Source: Winogradskyella sp. (GTDB lineage Bacteria > Bacteroidota > Bacteroidia > Flavobacteriales > Flavobacteriaceae). From it: 40,345 nucleotides of DNA. The stretch spans positions 1 to 40,345 of the forward strand of contig NZ_JABSST010000020.1 in NCBI RefSeq assembly GCF_013213975.1. Reading direction: 5' to 3'. Position numbers and translations under genes: made by a program. Below the pieces are notes generated by a model that did not search any database, was not told the DNA's origin, and was given only the letters and a program-made list of their open reading frames with translations. Every line of letters starts with the position of its first letter. Position 1 is the first letter of the stretch. Positions 33,356-40,345 of the stretch are shown in pieces.

Positions 33356-34030
33356 TTAGGACTCCGATTTAAGGGTTTCTATGTCTTCAAGAAGTTGCTC
33401 AATATCCTCTGGATTGGTGCCATCGTAAAATCCTCGAATTTGTCGTTTTTTATCAATGAGCATAAAATTTTCGGTATGAATCATATCATACTCATCGCCA
33501 TTACCTTGCGTTTTAACAGCCAAATAGCTTTTACGCGCTAACTCATAGATTTGCTTTTTATTACCAGTGACTAAATTCCATTTACTATCAATCACCCCTT
33601 TTTCTTGCGCATATTTTTTAAGTTGAGCTACACTATCAATATTTGGTGTTACGGAATGCGATAGAAGCATAACGTCATCATCATTTATAATTTCTTTCTG
33701 AATTTGATACATATGATCTGTCATGATAGGACAAATGGTAGGACAGGTTGTGAAAAAGAAATCAGCAACGTAGATTTTATCTTTATAAGTCTCTTGAGTA
33801 ATTGTTTCACCATTTTGATTAATTAGGCTAAAATCAGCTATCGTATGGTATTTCATTTTATGCTGAATGGTACTATCCACCAATTGTTCACTGACCATAC
33901 CAGGTTGCCAAACAGGCAGTGGTTGTTTTACGTTTAAAATATTATAGATAAGTACTATGATTACAACACATAACACAGTGAAGAAAATTCCGAAATTTTT
34001 ATAACTCTTAAAAAACCCTAGAAACGACAT
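33356..34030 (-). CDS. SCO1/SenC-family copper chaperone/thiol protein
   Basis: The track starts at TTG 34057, but a -7 box overlaps that codon, so I choose ATG 34030 (MSFLGFFKSYKNFG, 224 aa). One N-terminal transmembrane anchor (IFFTVLCVVIIVLIYNIL) leads to a periplasmic thioredoxin-like domain. The copper/thiol motif CPTICP is in FFFTTCPTICPIMTDHMYQ, with the partner His in YDMIHTENFMLID. SCO1 proteins deliver Cu to cytochrome c oxidase CuA or act as thiol reductases. It is upstream of feoA on the same strand with about 80 nt between the feoA start and its stop. A haem-copper oxidase link fits the haem genes nearby, but no oxidase genes are present. Confidence 0.93.
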   Translation of the reverse strand: MSFLGFFKSYKNFGIFFTVLCVVIIVLIYNILNVKQPLPVWQPGMVSEQLVDSTIQHKMKYHTIADFSLINQNGETITQETYKDKIYVADFFFTTCPTICPIMTDHMYQIQKEIINDDDVMLLSHSVTPNIDSVAQLKKYAQEKGVIDSKWNLVTGNKKQIYELARKSYLAVKTQGNGDEYDMIHTENFMLIDKKRQIRGFYDGTNPEDIEQLLEDIETLKSES

Positions 34031-34054
34031 AAAGTAAAGTTTTAAATCCGAGTG

Positions 34055-34062
34055 CAAAGGTA
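34055..34062 (-). promoter_or_regulatory. Candidate -7 box of the SCO1 gene
   Basis: The minus strand reads TACCTTTG then C, a TAnnTTTG match 25 nt before ATG 34030. It overlaps the TTG used as start by the track, so the shorter start is preferred. Confidence 0.5.
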
Positions 34063-34188
34063 AGATTCAAGCTAGTTTTTCAGAACTTTTTTAACACAAT
34101 AGTAGGCTTTCAACTTCTTGATTAATAAAATGCTGTTAAAAATAAATCGATAAGAAATACAATTATTTTCTAAATGCCTTGAAAACCT

Positions 34189-34196
34189 TACTTTTG
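34189..34196 (+). promoter_or_regulatory. Candidate -7 box of the rseP-like gene
   Basis: TACTTTTG matches TAnnTTTG and ends 25 nt before the ATG at 34222. A clear -33 TTG at ideal distance is lacking. Confidence 0.45.
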
Positions 34197-34221
34197 TCAA
34201 TCGAAATTTGAAAATAACTAC

Positions 34222-35562
34222 ATGGAATTTGTAATTAAGATATCCCAATTCTTACTAAGTTTATCCCTTCTCATTGTTTTGCACGAGTTAGGTCACTTTT
34301 TACCAGCTAAGGCATTTAAAACTAAGGTTGAGAAGTTCTATTTGTTCTTTGACGTGAAGTATTCACTCTTTAAAAAGAAGATTGGAGAAACTGTTTATGG
34401 TATAGGTTGGTTACCTCTCGGTGGGTATGTTAAGATTGCTGGAATGATAGATGAGAGCATGGATAAGGAGCAGATGGCACAACCACCACAACCCTGGGAA
34501 TTTAGATCCAAGCCAGCATGGCAACGTCTAATAATTATGTTAGGTGGTGTTACCGTTAATTTTATTTTGGCTTATGTGATATATGTTTTTGTGTCTTTTA
34601 CTTATGGTGATACTGATATAAAAATTGACAGTTTAAGAGGTGGTTATCTTATTGAAAACCAAGTGCTATTAGATGCTGGGTTTGAAACTGGCGATAAAGT
34701 CCTTGCCATTAATGATCAACGTATCGAGAAGGATTCTGAAATCGGACAATATATTATTGGAGCAGAACAAATCACTGTAGATAGAAACGGACAAGAAAAA
34801 GTAATTAATCTTCCAGAGAATTTTTTGGGTCAGTTATCCGATGAGGGTAGTAAAAACCTATATAAATACCGCTATCCATTTATTGTAGAATCTGTTCCGG
34901 ACTCCTCAGTTAATAAAAGTGTAGATATAAAAGAAGGTGATGTTATCTTAAGCCTCAACGGTAAAACTTTAGACTACTTTGATTTGTTTGAAAATGAATT
35001 AAAAAATTTGAAAGGTCAAACAGTGACTGCCGAAGTGTTACGTGGCGATGAGACCATTACAAGAAAACTTGAAGTAAATAATGATGCTAAGCTTAATATT
35101 TTTAGATTAATTGATGCGAAAAGATTTATTGAATTGGGCTACTATGAAGTTATTAAAAGAGAATATTCCTTTGGAGAAAGCTTTGCAGCAGGAGGTAAAA
35201 AGTTTACCTCAACCATTGTTAACTATTTTGCACAATTAAAAGCCATTTTTAATCCTAAAACAGGAGCTTACAAAGGCTTAGGTGGTTTTAAAGCGATTTA
35301 TGACATTTTTCCTGACTTCTGGAGCTGGGAAGCTTTCTGGAAATTAACAGCTTTTCTATCTATTATGTTAGCCATTTTAAACTTGTTACCAATACCAGCA
35401 TTAGATGGTGGTCATGTAATGTTTTTATTATATGAAATGGTATCAGGACGTAAACCCAGTGAAAAGTTTTTAGAGCGTGCACAGATCGTTGGATTCTTTA
35501 TCCTCATTGCTTTAGTATTATTTGCTAACGGTAATGATATTTTTAAAGCGATAACACGTTAA
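34222..35562 (+). CDS. rseP: RseP-like site-2 intramembrane zinc metalloprotease
   Basis: This 446-aa inner-membrane S2P protease cleaves transmembrane anti-sigma factors and signal-peptide remnants. The zinc motif HELGH is at residues 21-25 within the first membrane helix. A PDZ region spans about 200-285 (VPDSSVNKSVDIKEGDVILSLNGKTLDYF). The late LDG motif is in LNLLPIPALDGGHVMFLLYEM near residues 387-407, supplying the third zinc ligand. An earlier PDZ-like stretch (ENQVLLDAGFETGDKVLAINDQ) suggests tandem PDZ domains as in E. coli RseP. It is transcribed alone, ahead of tRNA-Asn. Confidence 0.94.
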   Translation: MEFVIKISQFLLSLSLLIVLHELGHFLPAKAFKTKVEKFYLFFDVKYSLFKKKIGETVYGIGWLPLGGYVKIAGMIDESMDKEQMAQPPQPWEFRSKPAWQRLIIMLGGVTVNFILAYVIYVFVSFTYGDTDIKIDSLRGGYLIENQVLLDAGFETGDKVLAINDQRIEKDSEIGQYIIGAEQITVDRNGQEKVINLPENFLGQLSDEGSKNLYKYRYPFIVESVPDSSVNKSVDIKEGDVILSLNGKTLDYFDLFENELKNLKGQTVTAEVLRGDETITRKLEVNNDAKLNIFRLIDAKRFIELGYYEVIKREYSFGESFAAGGKKFTSTIVNYFAQLKAIFNPKTGAYKGLGGFKAIYDIFPDFWSWEAFWKLTAFLSIMLAILNLLPIPALDGGHVMFLLYEMVSGRKPSEKFLERAQIVGFFILIALVLFANGNDIFKAITR

Positions 35563-35579
35563 AAAAATAAGTTTTCATA

Positions 35580-35609
35580 TTGTAGAGATTAAAAAATAAT
35601 TTATATTTG
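35580..35609 (+). promoter_or_regulatory. Bacteroidetes-type promoter of tRNA-Asn
   Basis: TTG (35580-35582), a 19-bp spacer and TATATTTG (35602-35609) fit the TTTG-N19-TAnnTTTG consensus exactly in spacing. It ends 25 bp before the tRNA. Confidence 0.75.
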
Positions 35610-35634
35610 CGCTCGCTAAAGCGAAAAAAGATCT

Positions 35635-35708
35635 TCCTCAGTAGCTCAGTTGGTTAGAGCATCTGACTGTTAATCAGAGGGTCGTTGGTTCGAGCCCAAC
35701 CTGAGGAG
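35635..35708 (+). tRNA. tRNA-Asn (anticodon GTT)
   Basis: A full cloverleaf can be drawn. The acceptor arm is TCCTCAG with CTGAGGA, the D-arm is GCTC-AGTTGGTTA-GAGC, and the anticodon arm is CTGACT-GTT-AATCAG. The T-arm is GTTGG-TTCGAGC-CCAAC. The discriminator base is G at 35708 and CCA is not fully encoded (the genome reads GCA). The anticodon GTT reads AAC/AAU, hence Asn. Confidence 0.97.
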
Positions 35709-35710
35709 CA

Positions 35711-35742
35711 AAAAAAGCCTGATAATTTTATCAGGCTTTTTT
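35711..35742 (+). terminator. Bidirectional Rho-independent terminator after tRNA-Asn
   Basis: AAAAAAGCCTGATA-ATTT-TATCAGGCTTTTTT is a near-perfect 14-bp hairpin with U-tracts on both strands. It ends the tRNA transcript on the plus strand and the convergent threonine dehydrogenase gene on the minus strand. Confidence 0.9.
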
Positions 35743-35760
35743 GTTTTATAAAGTAAAATC

Positions 35761-36711
35761 TTATTGGTACTTTTTCTTTAATTCATTTAGCATAGTATCC
35801 GTCATTGCATCTAAATCAAAACTGTGCTGCCAGCTCCAGTCATGTCGCGCAATAGTGTCATCTATTGATGATGGCCAGCTATTTGCAATAGCTTGTCTAA
35901 AATCGGGTTGGTAGGTAATTTCAAATTCTGGAATACGGCTTTTAATGCTCTCATAAATATTTTTTGGCGTGAATGAAATCGCTGATAAATTATAAGAGGA
36001 TCTAATGGTTAAATCTTCGGCTGAAGCCTGCATTAGGTCTATCGTGGCTTTAATGGCGTCATCCATAAACATCATAGGTAAGCTTGTGTTTTCTGATAGG
36101 AAACATTCGTATTTGCCATGCTTAATGGCTTCATGATAAATTTCTACAGCATAATCTGTAGTACCACCACCAGGCATAGTTTTGTGGCTAATGATCCCAG
36201 GATAACGTAAACTTCTTACATCAACGCCGTATTTGTTGTGATAATACTCACACCAACGCTCACCGACTTGTTTTGTTATGCCATATACCGTAGTGGGTTC
36301 GCAAATGGTATGCTGAGGAGTAAATTCCTTTGGTGTTGTTGGTCCAAATACAGCAATACTACTTGGCCAATACACCTTTTTTATAGTACCTCCTTTGGCA
36401 AGATTAAGAACATGGAACAAAGAATTCATGTTAAGGTCCCAAGCTTCCATTGGGTACTTTTCGCCTGTAGCACTTAATAGCGCTGCCATTAAATAAACGG
36501 TGTCTATCTCGTAGTTTTTACAACAGTCCTTAATTGCATTAAAATTCTTAGCATCAATGATTTCAAAGGGGCCAGAATTAACCAGTTCCAAGTTTCTGGT
36601 GTTAATATCACTGGCAATGACATTGCTCTGGCCATAAATTTCTCTGAGCTTAGTCGTTAATTCTGAGCCTATTTGGCCACCTGCTCCAATGATTAAAATT
36701 TTTGAGGACAT
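35761..36711 (-). CDS. L-threonine 3-dehydrogenase, SDR (UDP-galactose-epimerase-like) type
   Basis: This 316-aa NAD-dependent extended-SDR enzyme would oxidise L-threonine to 2-amino-3-ketobutyrate. The Rossmann motif is ILIIGAGGQIGSELTTKLRE near residues 5-24. The catalytic YxxxK is in TTVYGITKQVGERW near residue 144, with the preceding Ser in YWPSSIAVFGPTTP. The segment LRYPGIISHKTMPGGGTTDYAVEIYHEA is characteristic of the short-chain threonine dehydrogenases described from Flavobacterium and Cupriavidus. A general NAD-dependent epimerase annotation is the fallback. It is monocistronic, with a shared terminator at its end. The kbl ligase gene is not in the window. Confidence 0.9.
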   Translation of the reverse strand: MSSKILIIGAGGQIGSELTTKLREIYGQSNVIASDINTRNLELVNSGPFEIIDAKNFNAIKDCCKNYEIDTVYLMAALLSATGEKYPMEAWDLNMNSLFHVLNLAKGGTIKKVYWPSSIAVFGPTTPKEFTPQHTICEPTTVYGITKQVGERWCEYYHNKYGVDVRSLRYPGIISHKTMPGGGTTDYAVEIYHEAIKHGKYECFLSENTSLPMMFMDDAIKATIDLMQASAEDLTIRSSYNLSAISFTPKNIYESIKSRIPEFEITYQPDFRQAIANSWPSSIDDTIARHDWSWQHSFDLDAMTDTMLNELKKKYQ

Positions 36712-36878
36712 ATTAATTATTATATAATTCTCAAAAATAATAAGAAATAGGGTGTTAAATAATTAAAATCTTCAGAAAAAAAGAACGTTTTCTAGGAAGT
36801 TGACAATCTTAACTTTAAGATTATACTAGGTGATTAGAATATTAGTTTAAGTATATTTACAAGCAAATTGTACTGACA

Positions 36879-37409
36879 ATGAAATTAGGATTAGTCCTTT
36901 TTAATTTAGTGTTTATTATGTTGCTAAGCTGTTCTGGTGATCAACAGACTACTTCTGATACTGAAACCTCAGAGAAGGACGACACTGCCTTTAAAATTAC
37001 AGCCGAAATCATAGAGAAATTTGAATATGCCGATTATGCATTGAGTACTGATGGAGAAAACGCAGTTAAAGAATGGGAAAAGTATCAGGAATTAGCAATC
37101 CAAGTGGGCTATTTGAAGAAAGGGGATCTTTCATTTTTCAATGGTGATAACAAGCTTTTGAAAAAATTTATTGAGACATTTAAGATAGAACTACCGGATG
37201 CGCTTAGAACTAATCCTATAGAATCTAGAGTTATTATCGTAGAGACTACACTATTACGATTGAACGAAAATTTAACTTTAGATAATATAGACAAGCGATT
37301 AAAACTAGAGAGTGTTAAGGAGGTTGTTGTGGCATTTTCAAATCTCAACTTTCTGATTAATAAGAAATTAATTAGAGATAAGGGAGAGAAAATACAATCG
37401 CAGTATTAA
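36879..37409 (+). CDS. Putative lipoprotein of unknown function
   Basis: This 176-aa protein has a lipobox at MLLSC|SGD and a Ser/Thr/Asp-rich linker (DQQTTSDTETSEKDD), then a helical domain of about 140 residues with no recognisable motif. YALSTDGENAVKEWEKYQELAIQVGYLKKGDLSFF and the repeated Leu heptads suggest an all-alpha fold. It precedes the M13 peptidase gene by about 100 nt on the same strand, so the two may be co-expressed. A TATATTTA box lies 20 nt upstream, close to a -7 element. Function is unknown. Confidence 0.8.
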   Translation: MKLGLVLFNLVFIMLLSCSGDQQTTSDTETSEKDDTAFKITAEIIEKFEYADYALSTDGENAVKEWEKYQELAIQVGYLKKGDLSFFNGDNKLLKKFIETFKIELPDALRTNPIESRVIIVETTLLRLNENLTLDNIDKRLKLESVKEVVVAFSNLNFLINKKLIRDKGEKIQSQY

Positions 37410-37506
37410 ATGACCACTTGTTAAAATTGAATTGATTTGTAACAATTTTCCTTTAAAGCGGTCTTATTACTAACTACAAGAAATTCGAATTAATTAAAAT
37501 CACATT

Positions 37507-39573
37507 ATGAGAACCAATCTTAGTCGCGTTCTAGCGATATCAGGTTTGGCATTCTTTGCGTTTGTTGGATGTAAAGATGAAGCCAAGAACGACACTGCTT
37601 TAGCAGAGGAAAAAATTCCAGGAATTATATTGGAAAATATGGACACTAGCATAAGTCCAAAAGACGATTTTTACAAGTATGTAAACGGTAAATGGTTAGA
37701 AACAAATGCAATTCCAGACGACGAGTCGCGTTGGGGAGGATTCGGTGTTTTACGCAAATCTACACGACAAGATGTTCTAAGCATATTAAACACATCGAAG
37801 GAACTAGGAACCTATAAAGAAGGATCAGATCAGCAAAAAGCGCTACTTATTTTTGAATCTGAACTAGATACTATAGCACGTAATGAAGCGGGTATTTCAC
37901 CAATTCAACCTTTACTAGATAAGATTGGAGGTATTAATAACTTAAGCGATATGCAAACTGTTTTTGCCTCAACACTTGGTGTTTCTGCTCCATTTGCAGG
38001 TATTGGGGCGAATCCAGATCTTAATGATAGTAGCATGAATACAGCTTGGGTATTTCCAGCTGGATTAGGATTACAACGCGATTACTATTTAGATCAAGAT
38101 GAAAAGACCAAAGAAATTAGAGGACAATATGTTGCTCATGTGGCAAGAATGCTTCAGTATATCAATTATTCAGAAGCTGATGCTAAAGCTGCAGCAGACA
38201 GGATCTTAGCTATGGAAACGCAACTTGCTGAACCAAGATTAGATAAAGTGTCAAGCAGAGATATTAGAAACTTTAATAACCCTACCTCTTTAGCAGATTT
38301 ACAGGCTATGGCACCAGCGATTAACTGGCAAAAATTTATGGATGATATGGGTATAGACAAACAAGTAGATACCCTGTTGGTGATGCAGCCAAAGTACATG
38401 AAAGCCATGGATGCTTTTTTAAAGACTACATCTATTAAAGATATTAAGACCTTAATGGATTGGAGTACTTTAAATAGTGCAGCAGGCTTTTTAACAACTG
38501 AAATTGAAAAAGCGAGTTGGGAATTTTACGGTAAAACCTTAAGAGGTTCAAAGACAATGCTTCCTGCTGAGGAGCGCGCTCTTGGTACCGTTGATGGTAG
38601 TGTAGGTGAAGCTGTTGGTCAACTTTATGTTCAAGCTAAGTTTCCACCTGAAGCTAAAGAAAAGGCTGAAAAAATGATCGCTAATGTAATTACTGCATTC
38701 CAAAATCGAATAAATAAATTGGATTGGATGAGTGAAGTGACTAAAGCTAAAGCCATTGAGAAATTAGACAAGATGACTGTAAAAATTGCTTATCCAGATG
38801 AGTGGGAAGATTACTCTGATTTACAGGTAGAAGAAGGTAATTCTTATGCTGAAAATATGATTGCTGTTGGCGCGTGGTCACAGAAGAAAAATTTAAGTGA
38901 TATTAACGAGCCTGTAGACAAGACAAAATGGGGCATGCCACCACAAATGGTCAATGCATATTTTAATCCGTTAAACAATGAAATTGTATTTCCAGCGGCG
39001 ATTTTACAACCTCCATTTTATAACTATACTGCAGATGAAGCTGTAAATTATGGAGGTATTGGTGCTGTTATTGGTCATGAGATTTCACATGCTTTTGATG
39101 ATTCTGGAGCAAGGTTTGATGCGGATGGAAATGTGAATAATTGGTGGACGCCAGAAGATTTAACAGAGTTTGGAAATAGAGGGAAAGCTTTAGTAGATCA
39201 ATATTCTGCTCTTGAAGTGTTAGACAGTGTTTATGTAAACGGCGCATTTACTTTAGGCGAAAATATTGGAGACCTTGGAGGAGTATTAGGTGCATATGAT
39301 GGATTACAGCTATACTTTAAGGAAAATGGAAGGCCTGAAGATATTGATGGCTTTACTGCAGAGCAACGCTTCTTTATGTCTTGGGCAACCGTTTGGAGAA
39401 CTTTAATTAGAGATGAAGCCTTGAGAAATCAAATTAATACAGATCCACATTCACCAGGTCATATTAGAGCGACACAGCCATTGAAAAATGTAGATGCCTT
39501 TTATGAAGCATTTAGAATTAAGGAAGGTGATGCGATGTATTTACCTCCAGAGGAACGCGTTAGAATTTGGTAA
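37507..39573 (+). CDS. pepO: M13-family (neprilysin/PepO-like) metallopeptidase, lipoprotein
   Basis: This 688-aa zinc endopeptidase starts with a lipoprotein signal (SGLAFFAFVGC|KDEA), so it is probably anchored in the envelope. The mature start has DTSISPKDDFYKYVNGKWLE, the usual M13 opening. The catalytic zinc site is IGAVIGHEISHAFDDSGARFD (HExxH near residue 527). The third ligand Glu is in FTLGENIGDLGGVLGAYDGL near residue 587. The substrate loop PQMVNAYFNPLNNEIVFPAAILQPPF and the C-terminal MYLPPEERVRIW are both conserved. All active-site residues are present. It degrades peptides up to about 30-40 residues in known members. Confidence 0.96.
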   Translation: MRTNLSRVLAISGLAFFAFVGCKDEAKNDTALAEEKIPGIILENMDTSISPKDDFYKYVNGKWLETNAIPDDESRWGGFGVLRKSTRQDVLSILNTSKELGTYKEGSDQQKALLIFESELDTIARNEAGISPIQPLLDKIGGINNLSDMQTVFASTLGVSAPFAGIGANPDLNDSSMNTAWVFPAGLGLQRDYYLDQDEKTKEIRGQYVAHVARMLQYINYSEADAKAAADRILAMETQLAEPRLDKVSSRDIRNFNNPTSLADLQAMAPAINWQKFMDDMGIDKQVDTLLVMQPKYMKAMDAFLKTTSIKDIKTLMDWSTLNSAAGFLTTEIEKASWEFYGKTLRGSKTMLPAEERALGTVDGSVGEAVGQLYVQAKFPPEAKEKAEKMIANVITAFQNRINKLDWMSEVTKAKAIEKLDKMTVKIAYPDEWEDYSDLQVEEGNSYAENMIAVGAWSQKKNLSDINEPVDKTKWGMPPQMVNAYFNPLNNEIVFPAAILQPPFYNYTADEAVNYGGIGAVIGHEISHAFDDSGARFDADGNVNNWWTPEDLTEFGNRGKALVDQYSALEVLDSVYVNGAFTLGENIGDLGGVLGAYDGLQLYFKENGRPEDIDGFTAEQRFFMSWATVWRTLIRDEALRNQINTDPHSPGHIRATQPLKNVDAFYEAFRIKEGDAMYLPPEERVRIW

Positions 39574-39591
39574 TACCGAATTTATAGAAAC

Positions 39592-39621
39592 AAAAAATGC
39601 TGCCTTATGGCAGCATTTTTT
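39592..39621. terminator. Bidirectional terminator between pepO and the TPR gene
   Basis: AAAAAATGCTGCC-TTAT-GGCAGCATTTTTT is a perfect 13-bp hairpin with a 4-nt loop and T-runs on both strands, located between two convergent genes. It serves both. Confidence 0.9.
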
Positions 39622-39637
39622 GTTGATATGATATCAA

Positions 39638-40345
39638 TTAATTTTTTGCAGAAGCAGCAGCTTGTTGTGCTTTTTGACTTTCTAATGCTTGTCTACTCAC
39701 TTTAGCTAAATTAAAATTAGGATCTATTGCTAAAGCATCGTTCATTAATTTAATAGCAGCGTCAATATTAGCAGTCTTATTCTCAGTGAAAGTTAATAAC
39801 CCTTGTTGACATAAAAGAGCAGCTTTCATTGAAGTTTCATATGGCTGCTGTGTTTCATAAAACGCGCGCTTCATATCGTCTTTTACATTTGCTAAACCGT
39901 ATTCAATGTTAGATTTTGCGCCAGCAGTGTCACCGATTTGAATCTTCATATCTGCCATTTCGTAAGCTAAATAGACATTAGGACTACGTTGAAAAAGTAC
40001 TTCATAGTGCTCTAAGGCTAATTTAGGCTGATTAAGGTTTTTAAGCGCTAATGCTTTCACCTCAACATTCATATCTGAGTCTGTAGCTTTCTTCTCAATA
40101 CCAATAGTATTAAGTGCTTGCATGTACTTACCTTCAGATAGGTAGAGATAGGCTAAAGTGTCCTGTCTTGCAACATTAGGTTCCAAAATATTTAGATGTG
40201 TCATAGCATTGATTATACCTTGTACATCGCCTTGCTGCTTCATTTGCTTATAATAAGCTTCATAGTGTGCTTTCAATTCTACATTAGTCTGGGCAAAAAC
40301 ACTTGCCGAGAATAGCATAACAATTGCAATAGTAATCTGTTTCAT
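39638..40345 (-). CDS. Secreted TPR-repeat protein of unknown function
   Basis: This 235-aa protein begins exactly at the right edge; its ATG is 40343-40345, so coding sequence is complete but its promoter is outside. A signal peptide (MKQITIAIVMLFSASVFAQ) is followed by TPR-like helical pairs: LAYLYLSEGKYMQALNTIG, ALALKNLNQPKLALEHYEVLFQRSPN, LAYEMADMKIQIGDTAGAKSNIEYGL, and a final IKLMNDALAIDPNFNLAKVSRQAL. The tail is Ala/Gln-rich (QKAQQAAASAKN). It is probably periplasmic, mediating protein contacts; no partner is indicated. It is convergent with pepO across a shared terminator. Confidence 0.9.
   Translation of the reverse strand: MKQITIAIVMLFSASVFAQTNVELKAHYEAYYKQMKQQGDVQGIINAMTHLNILEPNVARQDTLAYLYLSEGKYMQALNTIGIEKKATDSDMNVEVKALALKNLNQPKLALEHYEVLFQRSPNVYLAYEMADMKIQIGDTAGAKSNIEYGLANVKDDMKRAFYETQQPYETSMKAALLCQQGLLTFTENKTANIDAAIKLMNDALAIDPNFNLAKVSRQALESQKAQQAAASAKN

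Noticed and set aside
1-40345. CRISPR array, prophage, IS transposase or recognised anti-phage island
   Set aside because: No regularly spaced repeats, integrase, transposase, or defence genes were seen; most of the window is housekeeping in character.

Overview
The window looks like a chromosomal segment from a marine-type Flavobacteriaceae member (Bacteroidota). The evidence is low-GC DNA, promoter boxes of the Bacteroidetes TAnnTTTG type, frequent TAATG stop/start overlaps, and a gene set typical of that family. That set includes a hemA-hemCD-hemE-EI24-GNAT-hemF cluster, a BNR/sortilin-like secreted protein, a Tat-exported Gfo/Idh oxidoreductase, FeoAB with a Cys-rich FeoB-associated peptide, and SDR-type threonine dehydrogenase. 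No genus can be named from this evidence alone.

Region 1 (1-6.4 kb, minus strand) is a haem biosynthesis operon read hemA -> hemC-hemD fusion -> [inserted S23/four-helix-bundle cassette] -> hemE -> EI24-type membrane protein -> GNAT acetyltransferase -> hemF. HemF runs off the left edge and starts at TTG, so the ORF track misses it. A divergent AraC-type regulator follows (6.5-7.4 kb). Next is a decayed TraB/GumN-family gene (about 7.6-8.9 kb). Region 2 (9-17.5 kb, plus strand) has hemH, a MATE exporter, a large BNR-repeat protein, hemJ (the last missing oxidase of the pathway), an NtrY-like sensor kinase and an enoyl-CoA hydratase. Together the window encodes GluTR, HMBS, UROS, UROD, CPO, PPO and ferrochelatase. 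HemB and HemL are not here.

Region 3 (17.5-25.8 kb) holds a small membrane ORF, the Gfo/Idh oxidoreductase, a decayed PA0069-type radical SAM gene (19.27-20.34 kb), a secreted protein of unknown role, a second AraC regulator with a 57-aa partner ORF, an HD hydrolase, a PlsC-type acyltransferase, a bacilliredoxin, a TerB-DnaJ protein and a DUF4136-like lipoprotein.

Region 4 (25.9-34.1 kb) is a metal-homeostasis block. It contains a TonB-dependent receptor, a thioredoxin-like protein, a DtxR-family regulator and a ZIP transporter on the plus strand. On the minus strand are FeoA, FeoB and the FeoB-associated peptide, then an SCO1-type protein. A perfect TTTAGA-N4-TCTAAA palindrome lies inside the receptor promoter and a weaker relative lies at the feoA promoter, so the local DtxR regulator may control both.

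Region 5 (34.2-40.3 kb) has an RseP-like protease, tRNA-Asn(GTT) with a textbook promoter and terminator, SDR threonine dehydrogenase, an unknown lipoprotein, an M13 peptidase and a TPR protein that starts at the right edge.

I found no CRISPR array, IS transposase, prophage or recognisable defence system. I do not see a clear new multi-gene system. The best leads are the S23 cassette inside the haem operon, the candidate DtxR operator pair, and the coupling of a CxxC-bearing TonB receptor to a thioredoxin-like protein.
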